NCBI GenBank assembly: GCA_963804825.1
Contig: CAWDRV010000003.1
Coordinates: forward strand, 558,001-622,000
Source: JBKQVT01 sp963804825
GTDB taxonomy: Bacteria; Planctomycetota; Planctomycetia; Pirellulales; Thermoguttaceae
DNA: 64,000 nucleotides
Reading direction: 5' to 3'
Shown here in pieces: positions 25,931-36,200 of this stretch. Every line of letters starts with the position of its first letter. Position 1 is the stretch's first letter. A program made the position numbers and the translations under genes. The notes beneath the pieces are model-generated. The model was given only the letters and a program-made list of their open reading frames with translations, was not told where the DNA came from and searched no databases.

Positions 25931-26989
25931 ATGATTGTCGCCATTCAGCCTGACGACTATACCAACCCGAAGACGCCGGAGAAGCCCGACGCCTCTTCGG
26001 CCCGCTGGGCGGAATTGCTGGCGGCCGCCGGGCACACCGTGCGTTGGGTTGACGTGCACCGCGCCGACATTCTCGAACAGTTGCGGGGGTGCGACGGCTT
26101 CATGTGGCGGTGGGCCCAATTCCAAGGAATGTATCAGATTGCCCGCCGCCTGCTGCCCGTGCTCGAGTACCGTCTTGGGCTGGCCGTCTATCCGGACTGG
26201 AATACCTGCTGGCACTATGATGATAAGATTGCGCAGAGTTATCTGCTGGAGGCGGCGGGCCTGCCGATTCCGCGGACCTGGGTCTGGTTTGACGCCGCGG
26301 CCGCGCGCCAGTGGGCGCGTACCGCCTCCTATCCGCTGGTGCTGAAGCTCAGCTCGGGGGCGGGGTCCAACAACGTCCGCTTGGTTCGCAATGAGAAGGA
26401 GGCGGCGCGATGGATTCGCCGGCTTTTCGGGTCGGGTGTGTTCAGCTTGTCGCCCGGCGCGAGTCCGTGGAGTTGGCGAACGCTGCGGCGCGTTGCCGCC
26501 AAGAGGCTATTGGGCACTCGGCCGCTGCCGTCGGTCGATCAGTGGCACCGCAATTACGTCTTGTTCCAGGAGTTCCTTCCCGACAACAGTTTCGACACCC
26601 GGATCGTCGTGATCGGCGATCGGGCCTTCGGCTTCCGGCGATTCAATCGGCCCCATGATTTTCGTGCCAGCGGCAGCGGGCGGATCGACTACACGCCCGG
26701 CGCGATCGACGAGCGATTCGTCCGCCTGGCCTTCGCCATGGCAGCCAAGCTGGGGACCCAAAGCTGCGGCATCGACGGTCTCTACCGCGGCGAGAAACCG
26801 GTCGTCGGCGAGATCACTTACACCTACGCGACTTTCTTCGTTTGGCAGTGTCCCGGCCATTGGCAGTTGCAGGGCGATCCGGCAACCGGCCCGCTGGTGT
26901 GGCGCGACGGCCGGATGTGGCCGGAAGAGGCGCAAATCCAGGACTTCCTGGTGCGGCTTCTGGACAAGGAAGATGGAAAAATGCGCTAG
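25931..26989 (+). CDS. ATP-grasp domain protein
   Basis: 352 residues, intact. N-terminal pre-ATP-grasp domain (MIVAIQPDDYTNPKTPEK; WVDVHRADILEQLRGCDGFM), then the central ATP-binding domain (YPLVLKLSSGAGSNNVRLVR) and C-terminal grasp domain with QEFLPDNSFDTRIVVIGDRA and GEITYTYATFFVWQ (metal/ATP acidic residues). It resembles RimK-like ligases and the ATP-grasp proteins of surface-polysaccharide clusters. Such enzymes join a carboxylate to an amine or thiol; the substrate here is unknown. It sits between the two coiled-coil paralogues and its last codon overlaps the convergent paralogue B by 4 bp. Confidence 0.85.
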   Translation: MIVAIQPDDYTNPKTPEKPDASSARWAELLAAAGHTVRWVDVHRADILEQLRGCDGFMWRWAQFQGMYQIARRLLPVLEYRLGLAVYPDWNTCWHYDDKIAQSYLLEAAGLPIPRTWVWFDAAAARQWARTASYPLVLKLSSGAGSNNVRLVRNEKEAARWIRRLFGSGVFSLSPGASPWSWRTLRRVAAKRLLGTRPLPSVDQWHRNYVLFQEFLPDNSFDTRIVVIGDRAFGFRRFNRPHDFRASGSGRIDYTPGAIDERFVRLAFAMAAKLGTQSCGIDGLYRGEKPVVGEITYTYATFFVWQCPGHWQLQGDPATGPLVWRDGRMWPEEAQIQDFLVRLLDKEDGKMR

Positions 26990-28266
26990 CGTTTCGCCGG
27001 CGGCGGATTCCGGTAGCCCATCTGCTCCTTCAATTTGGCCAACGAGATCATGGGGACGTTCAGCCGGGCGGCCTCGCTGACCATGTCAGTGTAGGCATGG
27101 ATCGCTTCCGGCGAGCCCTTCTCCGGGGGCTGGTCGCCGCAGACGAGGTAATCGGTGTTGACGGTCATCTTTCCGGTCCGCGTGCCCTTGTCGTCAACGT
27201 CGCAATCGACCACGCCGCGGTTCAAGGTGATGAGGCGCTTGACCCCTTCATGATCGTTTTTGCCGTCGCCGTTGAGATCGAGAAAGCCGACCAGGGCGAA
27301 GTGCTTCTGTTGGCCCGGCGACCAGAGCGGCGTGAAGATCCTGTCGCCCCGGACGATCGGGTCGGTCGCGTTGTCTTCCAGGATGCGGGCCATCGCCTCG
27401 TGCTCGCCGGTGATCTTCGTCACCTCGATGGCGGCCTTGTTCGTGGCCTTGGCCACGTTCGTGACATCGCCGGAATAGACGCTGAACGTGACTTGCGGCT
27501 CCAGCCCGTCGGACGAGCCCAGGTTGATCCAAACCGTGCGCTGGTGCTGATCGACCGTGCTGATCTCGCCGAGGAATCGGTCGGGCAGCGTCCGGCGAAA
27601 GAGGGCGAGTTTCTTCAGGAGGTCTGCATTGATGCTGGCCAACTTCTCAACGGTGGCGTTGAGATTTCCGATTTCTTGCTTCAGTCGGTCGATAGCCGCC
27701 CGGTCGACCCCCTTGATCTTGCCGATGTCCTTGATCAAGGCTTGCTCTTTGCCGAAAAACTCGGAGCTGGCCTTCTCCGAATCCTGGAGGAGCCGCACAA
27801 CCTTGTCCCCGCTCTCCTTGGCGACCTTCTCGAACTCGGCGACCTGGGCCTTCATGGCTTGCACGCGCCCGGCATATTCATTGGTCAGCCGCTCGATCTC
27901 GGCGTCCTTGCCGGCAAGCGATTTGTCCTTCGTTTGAATCGTGTCGACCAGTTGCTTGAGGACGGCACTGTAGGTGTCCGCCGGCAAGGCGCCGGCGTAG
28001 GACTTCATGTCCTTGTCTTTCAAGGCAACGACTTCCTTCAGCGTCAGCGTCGGCGCGAAGCCCATCATCTTCTTATAGTCCTGGTTTTCCGAGTCCGTCT
28101 GTTGGCGCGCCGAGTCGGCCGCGGTCGCCTTGTCATCGCTGATCTGCTGCTTCTTTTCCGCCTGGGCGAATTTTTGGAAGTAAACAAAGGTCGTCACGCC
28201 CAACACGATCCCGAGCATGACAAAGATGATCAACGCGATCTGCAAACCTTGATTTTCGCGGGCCAT
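26986..28266 (-). CDS. membrane-anchored coiled-coil protein, paralogue B
   Basis: 426 residues from ATG 28266 (MARENQGLQIALIIFVMLGI). Same architecture as paralogue A: transmembrane helix, coiled coil (DAEIERLTNEYAGRVQAMKA; GVDRAAIDRLKQEIGNLNAT), then WINLGSSDGLEPQVTFSVYS, IEVTKITGEHEAMARILEDN, GDRIFTPLWSPGQQKHFALV, NTDYLVCGDQPPEKG and LKEQMGYRNPPPAKR. The coiled coil has diverged most; the ends are nearly identical, and so is the leader, pointing to gene duplication. No named family. Probably an envelope structural protein; intact. Confidence 0.75.
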   Translation of the reverse strand: MARENQGLQIALIIFVMLGIVLGVTTFVYFQKFAQAEKKQQISDDKATAADSARQQTDSENQDYKKMMGFAPTLTLKEVVALKDKDMKSYAGALPADTYSAVLKQLVDTIQTKDKSLAGKDAEIERLTNEYAGRVQAMKAQVAEFEKVAKESGDKVVRLLQDSEKASSEFFGKEQALIKDIGKIKGVDRAAIDRLKQEIGNLNATVEKLASINADLLKKLALFRRTLPDRFLGEISTVDQHQRTVWINLGSSDGLEPQVTFSVYSGDVTNVAKATNKAAIEVTKITGEHEAMARILEDNATDPIVRGDRIFTPLWSPGQQKHFALVGFLDLNGDGKNDHEGVKRLITLNRGVVDCDVDDKGTRTGKMTVNTDYLVCGDQPPEKGSPEAIHAYTDMVSEAARLNVPMISLAKLKEQMGYRNPPPAKR

Positions 28267-28550
28267 GATTCGCTCCTGGATGGCTCCGACGTTGGCAGAA
28301 CACGCCGGAGGTATGGAGGCCGAAGGGCCTCTTCCCCAAGTTTCCTCGCGGCTGTTCCCCCGCGGATCAGAGTGAAACTTGTTGACGTTGCGCCCAGAAC
28401 CGAAGGACATTCTAAGCCGCCCGGAAGATGCCGTCAAGAAGAAGGCGGACGGCGTCCACCGCTTGCGTTTGCGGTTTCGCCTTCCGTTTATCCGCAGGCT
28501 CACGCCTGCGGCTCGCGTCCCTTCCGCCTTTCGTCTTTCCCCTTGTTCGC

Positions 28551-28556
28551 TATAAT
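28551..28556 (+). promoter_or_regulatory. TATAAT -10-like box before the phosphatase gene
   Basis: A perfect TATAAT stands 62 bp before the phosphatase start, but the matching -35 position (CTTTCG at 28528-28533, 17-bp spacing) is poor. It lies in the 351-bp gap 28267-28617, whose other half is the leader of paralogue B. Confidence 0.35.
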
Positions 28557-28617
28557 GACGTTTTCGCCCGTGCCCGCGGCACGCCAGATTGCCGTTTCGC
28601 CGTTGGTGGTTCAACCC

Positions 28618-29334
28618 ATGCCGCCCCGAACCATTGCCATTAGCGACATTCACGGCTGTCTGGCAGCCCTGGACAAGTTGCTGGACTTGATCGACCCGGG
28701 GCCGCGGGACACGATCGTCGGGATGGGCGATTACGTCGATCGCGGGCCCGACAGCCGCGGCGTCTTGGAGCGATTGCTGATGCTGGAGCGGCGGACACGC
28801 CTGGTCCCGCTGCTGGGCAACCATGATGAAATGATGCTCTCGGCATGTGAAGGACGGACGGAGTTGCTGGCGGACTGGCTGCTTTTCGGCGGCGAGGCGA
28901 CGTTGGCGTCCTACGGTACTCCCGTGCCCACGGACGTTGCCCGCGATTTTCCCGCGCACCTCGACTTCATCCGCCGCTGCCGCTTGTTTTACGAGACGGA
29001 TCGGCATTTTTTTGTTCACGGCGCCTATGTCGCCGAGCTTTCCTTGGACCGGCAGCCGCGGGAGGCGTTGCTCTGGAGGACGCTCAAGGATAGTCGGCCC
29101 GGACCGCATTGCTCGGGCAAGACGGCCATCGTCGGCCACACGGCGCAGAAGAGCGGCGAAATCCTCGACCTGGGATACCTCAAGTGCATCGACACCTGGT
29201 GCTACGGCGACGGCTGGCTTACCGCCTTGGAACCGGAAACGGGACAGGTGTGGCAGGTGGACAAAAAGGGAAGGAGGAAGGACGAAGGAGGAAGGATAAA
29301 GGATGAAGGAGGAAGGATGAAGGGGGAAGGATGA
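28618..29334 (+). CDS. serine/threonine-type protein phosphatase (PPP-like metallophosphoesterase)
   Basis: 238 residues from ATG 28618 (MPPRTIAISDIHGCLAALDK). Metal-binding motifs in order: DIHG, GDYVDRGPDSRGV, LLGNHDEMML, HGAYV and VGHTAQKSG, as in bacterial PPP phosphatases of the PrpA/ApaH group. Cytoplasmic; substrate unknown. The natural end is probably near residue 215 (TGQVWQVDKK). The last ~22 residues (RRKDEGGRIKDEGGRMKGEG) are translated from a purine-rich tandem repeat, so the frame has run into repeat DNA. Intact otherwise. Confidence 0.88.
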   Translation: MPPRTIAISDIHGCLAALDKLLDLIDPGPRDTIVGMGDYVDRGPDSRGVLERLLMLERRTRLVPLLGNHDEMMLSACEGRTELLADWLLFGGEATLASYGTPVPTDVARDFPAHLDFIRRCRLFYETDRHFFVHGAYVAELSLDRQPREALLWRTLKDSRPGPHCSGKTAIVGHTAQKSGEILDLGYLKCIDTWCYGDGWLTALEPETGQVWQVDKKGRRKDEGGRIKDEGGRMKGEG

Positions 29335-29338
29335 GGGA
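29270..29338. repeat. purine-rich degenerate tandem repeat (GGAAGGATGAAGGA type)
   Basis: About five imperfect copies of GAAGGAGGAAGGA[T/C]GAA. They supply the C-terminal tail of the phosphatase frame. The following stretch to the tRNA (29339-29591) shows no gene. Confidence 0.75.
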
Positions 29339-29591
29339 TTTGCACTTTCAGCATTGTGAGTTAAGTCAAGCGGCCAACGCCACGCGGCGTTGGGGGGGCG
29401 GCCTTTACCGCCAGCACCGCGGCGGATAGAATCGAAACGCCTGGACGCTTCGTGGCTACGAAGTTGGGAGCTTTCGGGTACCGAACGGGTGTTGTCCGGC
29501 GGCGTGCTTTTTCGCCCTTGAACCTCTCCAGCGCGAAGCCCCCCGGAAACAAGAAGAGCGAACGACGTAACCACCAGCTAAATAACGACTT

Positions 29592-29665
<74 letters not shown>

Positions 29666-29672
29666 CTTGGTA

Positions 29673-29708
29673 CGCTATAAGCCACATGGGTTTATGGCGT
29701 TTTTCTTT
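29673..29708 (+). terminator. rho-independent terminator after tRNA-Arg
   Basis: The stem CGCTATAAGCC / GGTTTATGGCG (11 bp with two G-U pairs) with loop ACATG is followed directly by TTTTTCTTT. Position, 8 bp after the tRNA, supports the call. Confidence 0.8.
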
Positions 29709-29894
29709 GGTTGTTTCTGTATCCAGTCCTAGGTATCTCGGCGGCGTATCGCCTCGTCCGCTCCGTCTCTGCCTATGGTTGGTCGTCCTCCTTATGTAGT
29801 CGCCGCGGCTCGACCTGCCCGACGGCGAGCGGCGCTGCCGGCGATGGATGTTGTTATTTCTTATCAGACCCCCCCCTCGCTGGGTGTGGCCTGC

Positions 29895-29923
29895 TTGACG
29901 GCTTTGTAGAATCCCGCTACATT
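29895..29923 (+). promoter_or_regulatory. sigma-70-like promoter upstream of the giant protease/beta-repeat gene
   Basis: TTGACG (29895-29900), 17-bp spacer, TACATT (29918-29923). If used, transcription starts near 29930 and leaves a ~270-base leader, which contains a GGTTTTTTGAGAAAAACC hairpin at 30143-30160. No ORF of interest is seen in 29709-30201. Confidence 0.5.
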
Positions 29924-30201
29924 AGAGGTAACTTCGATCCCTTGAAAAACGCGGGGCAAGTTGTCCGGAGGCAACGTTCGGTTTCATGCCAAGGAGCGCG
30001 GCGGGCGCGGCGATGCCCGGGAACCTGTCGGGGGCGCCCTTATCTTGACCCTGACTCGGCTGCCGGAGCCGATCTCCCCGTCCGTGTGGACGCGGATTCT
30101 CCGCCGATCGCCAGGCCGGAGCGGATCGGACCATTTGCCTTGGGTTTTTTGAGAAAAACCAACACACATGTGAGCATCCATTGCTCGAAAGGGCCCCTGT
30201 C

Positions 30202-33200
30202 ATGAAAGGGTTGCAAAGCAAGAAGCTTTTCCTGGTCGCCTGCGTGCTTTCGTCCGCCATCGGCGTGCTCACTTCGACGACAACTTCCGCAGATCAGTTC
30301 GACTGGCGAAACGTCAACGGGCAGGACTTCATCACGCCTGTCGAGAACCAAGGGGGATTGGGAGTCTGCTGGGCGTTCGCCCCCATCGGAGCTCTGGAGG
30401 CAAATTACAAACTCACCCGCAACGATCCCACGTTCAACATCGACCTTTCCGAGCAGAATCTCATTTGCGACGTGTGGCAGGCCGTGCCCGGAGTGACAAC
30501 CCCCTTCACCACGGGCATCTGCGCCGATGCCGAACTTCCCTACACCCAGGAACTCACCGACCCTCTTTATCCCTTGCAGCCCGGCTGGCAGAACCGCGTC
30601 GTCGTCAGCACGGTGGAACTCAATGGTGTGTCAGGCGATCTTGCCACCATGAAGGCCGAATTGAAGACCTATGGCCCGTTGGTCATCGATATTTCTGCCG
30701 CGGACCTCGATAGCAGAACCGTGGGCACCGGCGCCCCCGACCACGACGTTGTGGTGGTGGGCTATGCGGACGACCCCGCATGGGCCGGCGGAGGTTACTG
30801 GATCATCAAGAACAGTTGGGGGACAACCCCGAGCGACAACGGGTTTCAGGAGATGGCCTACGCCAACGAGTCGCGGGTGGGCGCCGTCCAGGCGTTCCAG
30901 GGGGCGGCCTACTACACCGGCACCATGTACTTCTCCGGCACCGACTACACCAATGCGGCCAATTATCACACCGGGACCGCCGCCTGCGCCACCTGGACCG
31001 GCAGCAACAACACCACCTGGGACACCAACACCACCAATAACTGGGCCATCAACGGCGCCGCCTTCACCTGGGTCAACCAGGAAGTCGCCGCCACCTTCGA
31101 CAACACCGGCAGCAATCGCGCCATCACCATCAACGGCACCGCCATCGCCCACGCGCTGACCGTCAGCGACACCGGCTATTCATTTTCCGGTGGTTCGCTC
31201 ACCGTCACCGCCGGCGGCATCACCGCCAACAATTCGTTCGCCATCAATGCGCCCGTCACCGTCGGGGCGCCGCAAACGTGGCTCACCGCCGCCGGCCAGA
31301 CCTTGACCATCAACGGCGATGTCCACACGGTCATCAGCACCTTGACCGTTGACGGCGCCGGCAACACCTACATCGCCGGCGTGATCGACGGCGGCGGCGT
31401 CATCAACAGCATGGGCGCCCCGGCGGGCAACCTCGTCAAGAACGGCGCCGGCACGCTGTCCATCTGCGGACCGAGCAATTACCAAAGCGCCATCACGATC
31501 AACGCCGGCACGTTGAACCTTGCGCCGGGCAGCGGCGCCACGGCCACCTACGGCGGCACGATCAGCGGCAGCGGGACACTCGCCACGGGCGGCCTCGGCA
31601 CGGTCGTCCTCTCCGGAACGAATGCGTTCACCGGCAGTATCCAAGCCAGCAGCGGCGTGCTGGAGTTCACCAGCCCCTCGGCCCTTCCCAGCAACACCGG
31701 CAGCATCAGCATCAACAGCGGCGGCGCGGTCCTGGTCGGCGGCGCGTACGCGACCGTGACCGGCTGGCTCGGCAGCAACGAGATTACCACGGCCTCCGCC
31801 GGGGCCTTGGCCCTGACCGGCGCCAGCAGTGAAACGATCAGCCTGACAGGCTACGCCAGCCTCTCGTTGGGCGCCAGCGGCGCGGCCACTTACAATGGCG
31901 CCCTCACGCCCGCGGGAGCCGTCTATCGACTGGGCGGCGGCGGGGGCACGTTGACCTTCGCGTCGGCCCTGACCGGCAGCCGAAGCCTCGTGGTCACCGG
32001 CCCGGGAACCGTCGTGCTGACCAAGAGCAACACGTACTCCGGCGGCACCACGATCAGCAGCGGGGCGCTCGAACTGGGCGACGGGGCGAGCAACAACGGC
32101 TCCGTTCCCGGCAACATCACCGACAACTTCGGCGCGACGCTGATCTTCGCCAATCCCAACGCGCAGACTTACAGCAGCGCGATCAGCGGCAGCGGCGTGC
32201 TAACGAAGCTCGGCGCCGGCACGTTGACGCTCACCGGCAGCAACACCTACAGCGGCCTCACCACGATCAACGCCGGCAACCTGGCAATCAACGGCTCGCT
32301 GCCAGCCGGCGGCTCGGTCAACATCAACAGCACCGCCACGCTCAGCGGCACCGGCCGCGCCGGCGGCGTCACGGTGGCGGCCGCCGGCACGCTCTCCCCG
32401 GGCGTAAGCGGCGGCACGCTGTCCGTCGCGTCGGTGAACCTCAACGCCGGCAGCGACCTGGCCTACACGCTCGGCAGCGGCACCAACAGCCGGCTTGCGA
32501 TCACCGGCGGCCTGACGATTCCGGTGAATGTCATCACCAGCGTCAGCCCGGGTGGCAGTTGGGCCACCAGCGGCACCTATGTGCTGGCCACCTACGGCGG
32601 CACGGCCGTCGACAACTCCAACGGTTTCACCGGCTGGGTGGTTCGAGGCACGGGCCTGGGCAGCCACATCTACAGCTTTACCCTTAGCAGCGGCAGCCTC
32701 GACATGATCGTGGCCGCCGCCAACGCGTACGCCGGGTCGTGGACCGCCACCACCGGCGGAAGCTGGGGCACTTCGGGCAACTGGCAAAGCGGCCAGGTCC
32801 CGACCAACCTGACCGATACGGCCACGTTCGGCCCGGCCATCGGCAGCGGCGCCGCCACGATCACGTTGGACGGCAACCGCACGCTGAGCGGCCTCACCTT
32901 TAGCAGCACGGGCAGCGGCAGTTACGCGATCACCGCCGGGACCGGCGGCATCCTTACGCTGGACAACGGCGGCAACGGCGCCGTGCCGGTGAGTGTCACC
33001 AGCGGCAGCGACACCATCAGCGCGGCGGTGGATCTGGCCGACAACCTGGCCTTCACCAGTTCCGCCGGCGCGAGGCTGACCATCTCCGGCTCGCTCGGCG
33101 AGTGGGTGCCGGGCAGGACGCTTTCCGTCAGCGGCGCCGGCACGTTGATCCTGGCCGGGTCCGACGCCTACACCGGCGTGACGACCATCAGCGGCGGGAC

Positions 33201-36200
33201 GCTGCAGATCGGCGCCGGCGGCACCGCGGGCTCGATCGACGGCACCGCCGGCGTGACCGACAACGGCACGCTGGCCTTCAATCGCTCCGGCACGTACACC
33301 CTCGGCCCGGCCGTCAGCGGCAGCGGCAACGTGACCATGCTCGGCCCCGGCACGCTGGTCTTTACCGGATCGAACACCTACAGCGGCGCCACCACGATCA
33401 GCGGCGGCACGTTGCAGATCGGCAACGGCGGCGGCGCCGGCTCGATCAGCAGCACCAGCGGCGTCAGCGACAACGGCGCGTTGGCGTTCAACCGTTCCGA
33501 CGCGTACACTTTCAGCCCGGCCATCAGCGGCAGCGGCGCGGTGTTGCAACTGGGCAGCGGGACGCTTGCGCTGGCCGTCTCGAACACTTACACCGGCGCC
33601 ACGATCATCAATAGCGGCGTGCTGTCGATCAGCAACGACAACAACCTCGGCGCCGCGCCGTCCTCTGCAACGGCCAACCAACTGGTCATCCAGGGCGGCG
33701 CCGCGCTGCAAACGAGCGGCGTGGTCACGCTGGCCGCAAACCGCGGCATCGGACTGGGGTCCGGCGCCTCGATCATCGTCACCTCCTCGACCGACACGCT
33801 CACCTATGCGGGCGTCATGGCCAACGTGTCGAGCGGAACCGCCGGCAGCCTGACGCTGGGCGGGGCGGGCACGCTGACGCTGACCGGTTCGAACACCTAC
33901 ACGGGCGTGACGACCGTCGGCAGCGGCATGCTGCAATTGGGCGACGGCACGAGCAAAAACGGCTCGGTGGCGGGCGGCATCGTGGTCAACACCGGCAGCT
34001 TGACCTTTGCCAACCCGACCGCCCAGACATTCGCCAACAGCCTCACCGGCAGCGGCAACCTCACGAAGATCGGCGCCGGCGAGATGACTTTGTCGGGCAC
34101 CGGCATCCAGTGCAACGGCAACGTCAGCGTCAGCAGCGGCACGCTCCAAGTGGTCAACGCCTGGAGCGGCGGCCCCGGCACGACTTCCATGGCGCAAGCC
34201 GGCTTTTCGGCTGGGGCTGGGTTTTTCCTCACGGCCAACACCCTGAGCGTCGGGTCCGGGGCCGTGCTGGAGTTTTACGTCGATGACACCGACCCGTATC
34301 AGGGCGACGACGACGGCGGCTGGGGCGACAGCACGTTTGCCAGCGCCACCGGCGCCAGCCCGCTCAGCCATGGCTCCCTGGGCACGCAGAGCGGGACGAT
34401 CATCACCGGCAACGGCGTCTTCCGCAAGACCGGCCCCGGCGTCCTGGCTTTCGAGGCGTACAACAGTTCCGTCAGTTTCCAGATGACCGGCGGGACGATT
34501 GATATTGAAGACGGCCTGCTCCGCAACGGCGCCTGGGGCGGCCCGACCTGGACCAACAACAAGGCCTCGATGAACCTCGGACCCAACGGGTGGTTCGACA
34601 TGTGGCGGGGCAACCCGGTCTATATCGACGCCCTGACGGGCAGCGGCAAATTCAACGACGACGACGGCTACGGCGTTAATAATTACTTGACCATCGGGGT
34701 GAACAACGGCTCCGGCACGTGGAGCGGCCAGATCAGCGATCAGTCCAATACCATCTTCGTGATCAAGACCGGCAGCGGCACCGAAGCGTTTTCCGGCACC
34801 AACGTATATCATGGCACGACCACGATCAGCGGCGGCGTGCTGGAGCTTGCCAACGCCAACGCGGTCGAGAACAGCACGGTCGTGGTGAACGTCAACAACG
34901 GCCTGGCCCTGGCCACCAGCAGCACCTACAACGTGGGCGGGCTCAGCGGCAGCAGCAACATCTCCCTGACCGCGGTCGGCGGCGGCGCCGCCGTCCTCAG
35001 CGTCGGCGGCAACGGCCAGAACACGACCTACTCGGGCGTGCTGGCGGGGCTGGGCAGCCTCACCAAGGCCGGCACCGACACGCTGACGCTCACCGGCTCC
35101 GAAACCTATACCGGCGGCACCACGATCAGCGCCGGCACGCTGCAACTCGGCGACGGCGCCAGCTACAACGGCTCGATTGCCGGCAGCGCCACCGACAACG
35201 CCTGCCTGACGTTCGCCAACCCCAATGCCCAGACCTACGCCGGCACGATCAGCGGCACCGGCAATGTGACCATGCTCGGCCCCGGCGTGCTGGCCCTCAC
35301 GGCCCCCAACACCTACAGCGGCGGCACGACGGTCGGCGGAGGCACCCTGCAACTCGGCAACACGGCCGCGCTCGGATCGACCAGCGGCACGGCGGCGGTT
35401 TCCAGCGGGGCCACACTCGACCTGCACGGCTACAGCCTTGGCGTGGGCGCGCTGTCCGGCGCGGGGATCATCGACAACCTTTCCGGAGCCAGCACGTATA
35501 CGCTGACCGTCGGCAAGGGCAACGCCAGCGGCACGTTCTCGGGAGTCATCCAGAACACGACCGGCGCCATCGCCCTGTCGAAGACGGGCACGGGCACACT
35601 CGTCCTCAGCGGCTCCGACACGTACACCGGCGGCACCACGATCAGCAGCGGCACGCTGCAACTGGGCGACGGCACGAGCAACAACGGCTCCGTTGCCGGC
35701 AATATCACGGACAGTACCGGTGCCCGCCTGACATTCGCCAACCCCTACGCCCAGACCTACACCGGCATCATCAGCGGCAGCGGCAGCGTGGTGAAGACGG
35801 CCGCGGGGACGCAAGTCCTCGCCGGCTCCAACACCTATACCGGCTCCACCACGATCAACGGCGGCAATTTGGCGGTCAACGGCTCGCTCAGCTCCAGCAG
35901 CAGCGTGACCGTCACCAGCCCGGGCGTCCTGAGCGGCACCGGCAGGGTGGGCGGCGTGACCGTGAATTCCTTGGGCACGGTCGCCCCGGGCTTTGGCGGC
36001 GGCGGCACGCTGACGGCCAGTTCGTTGAGTCTCGCTGCCAGCAGCGTGTTGAGCTATACGCTCGGCAGCGGCACGGCCACCGACAGCCGGCTCAGCATTA
36101 GCGGCAGCCTGACGCTGAGGACCGCCTTGACCTTGACCATTACCCCGGCCAGCAGTTGGGGCAACGGCACGTATGTCTTGGCCACCTACGTCTCGTTGAC

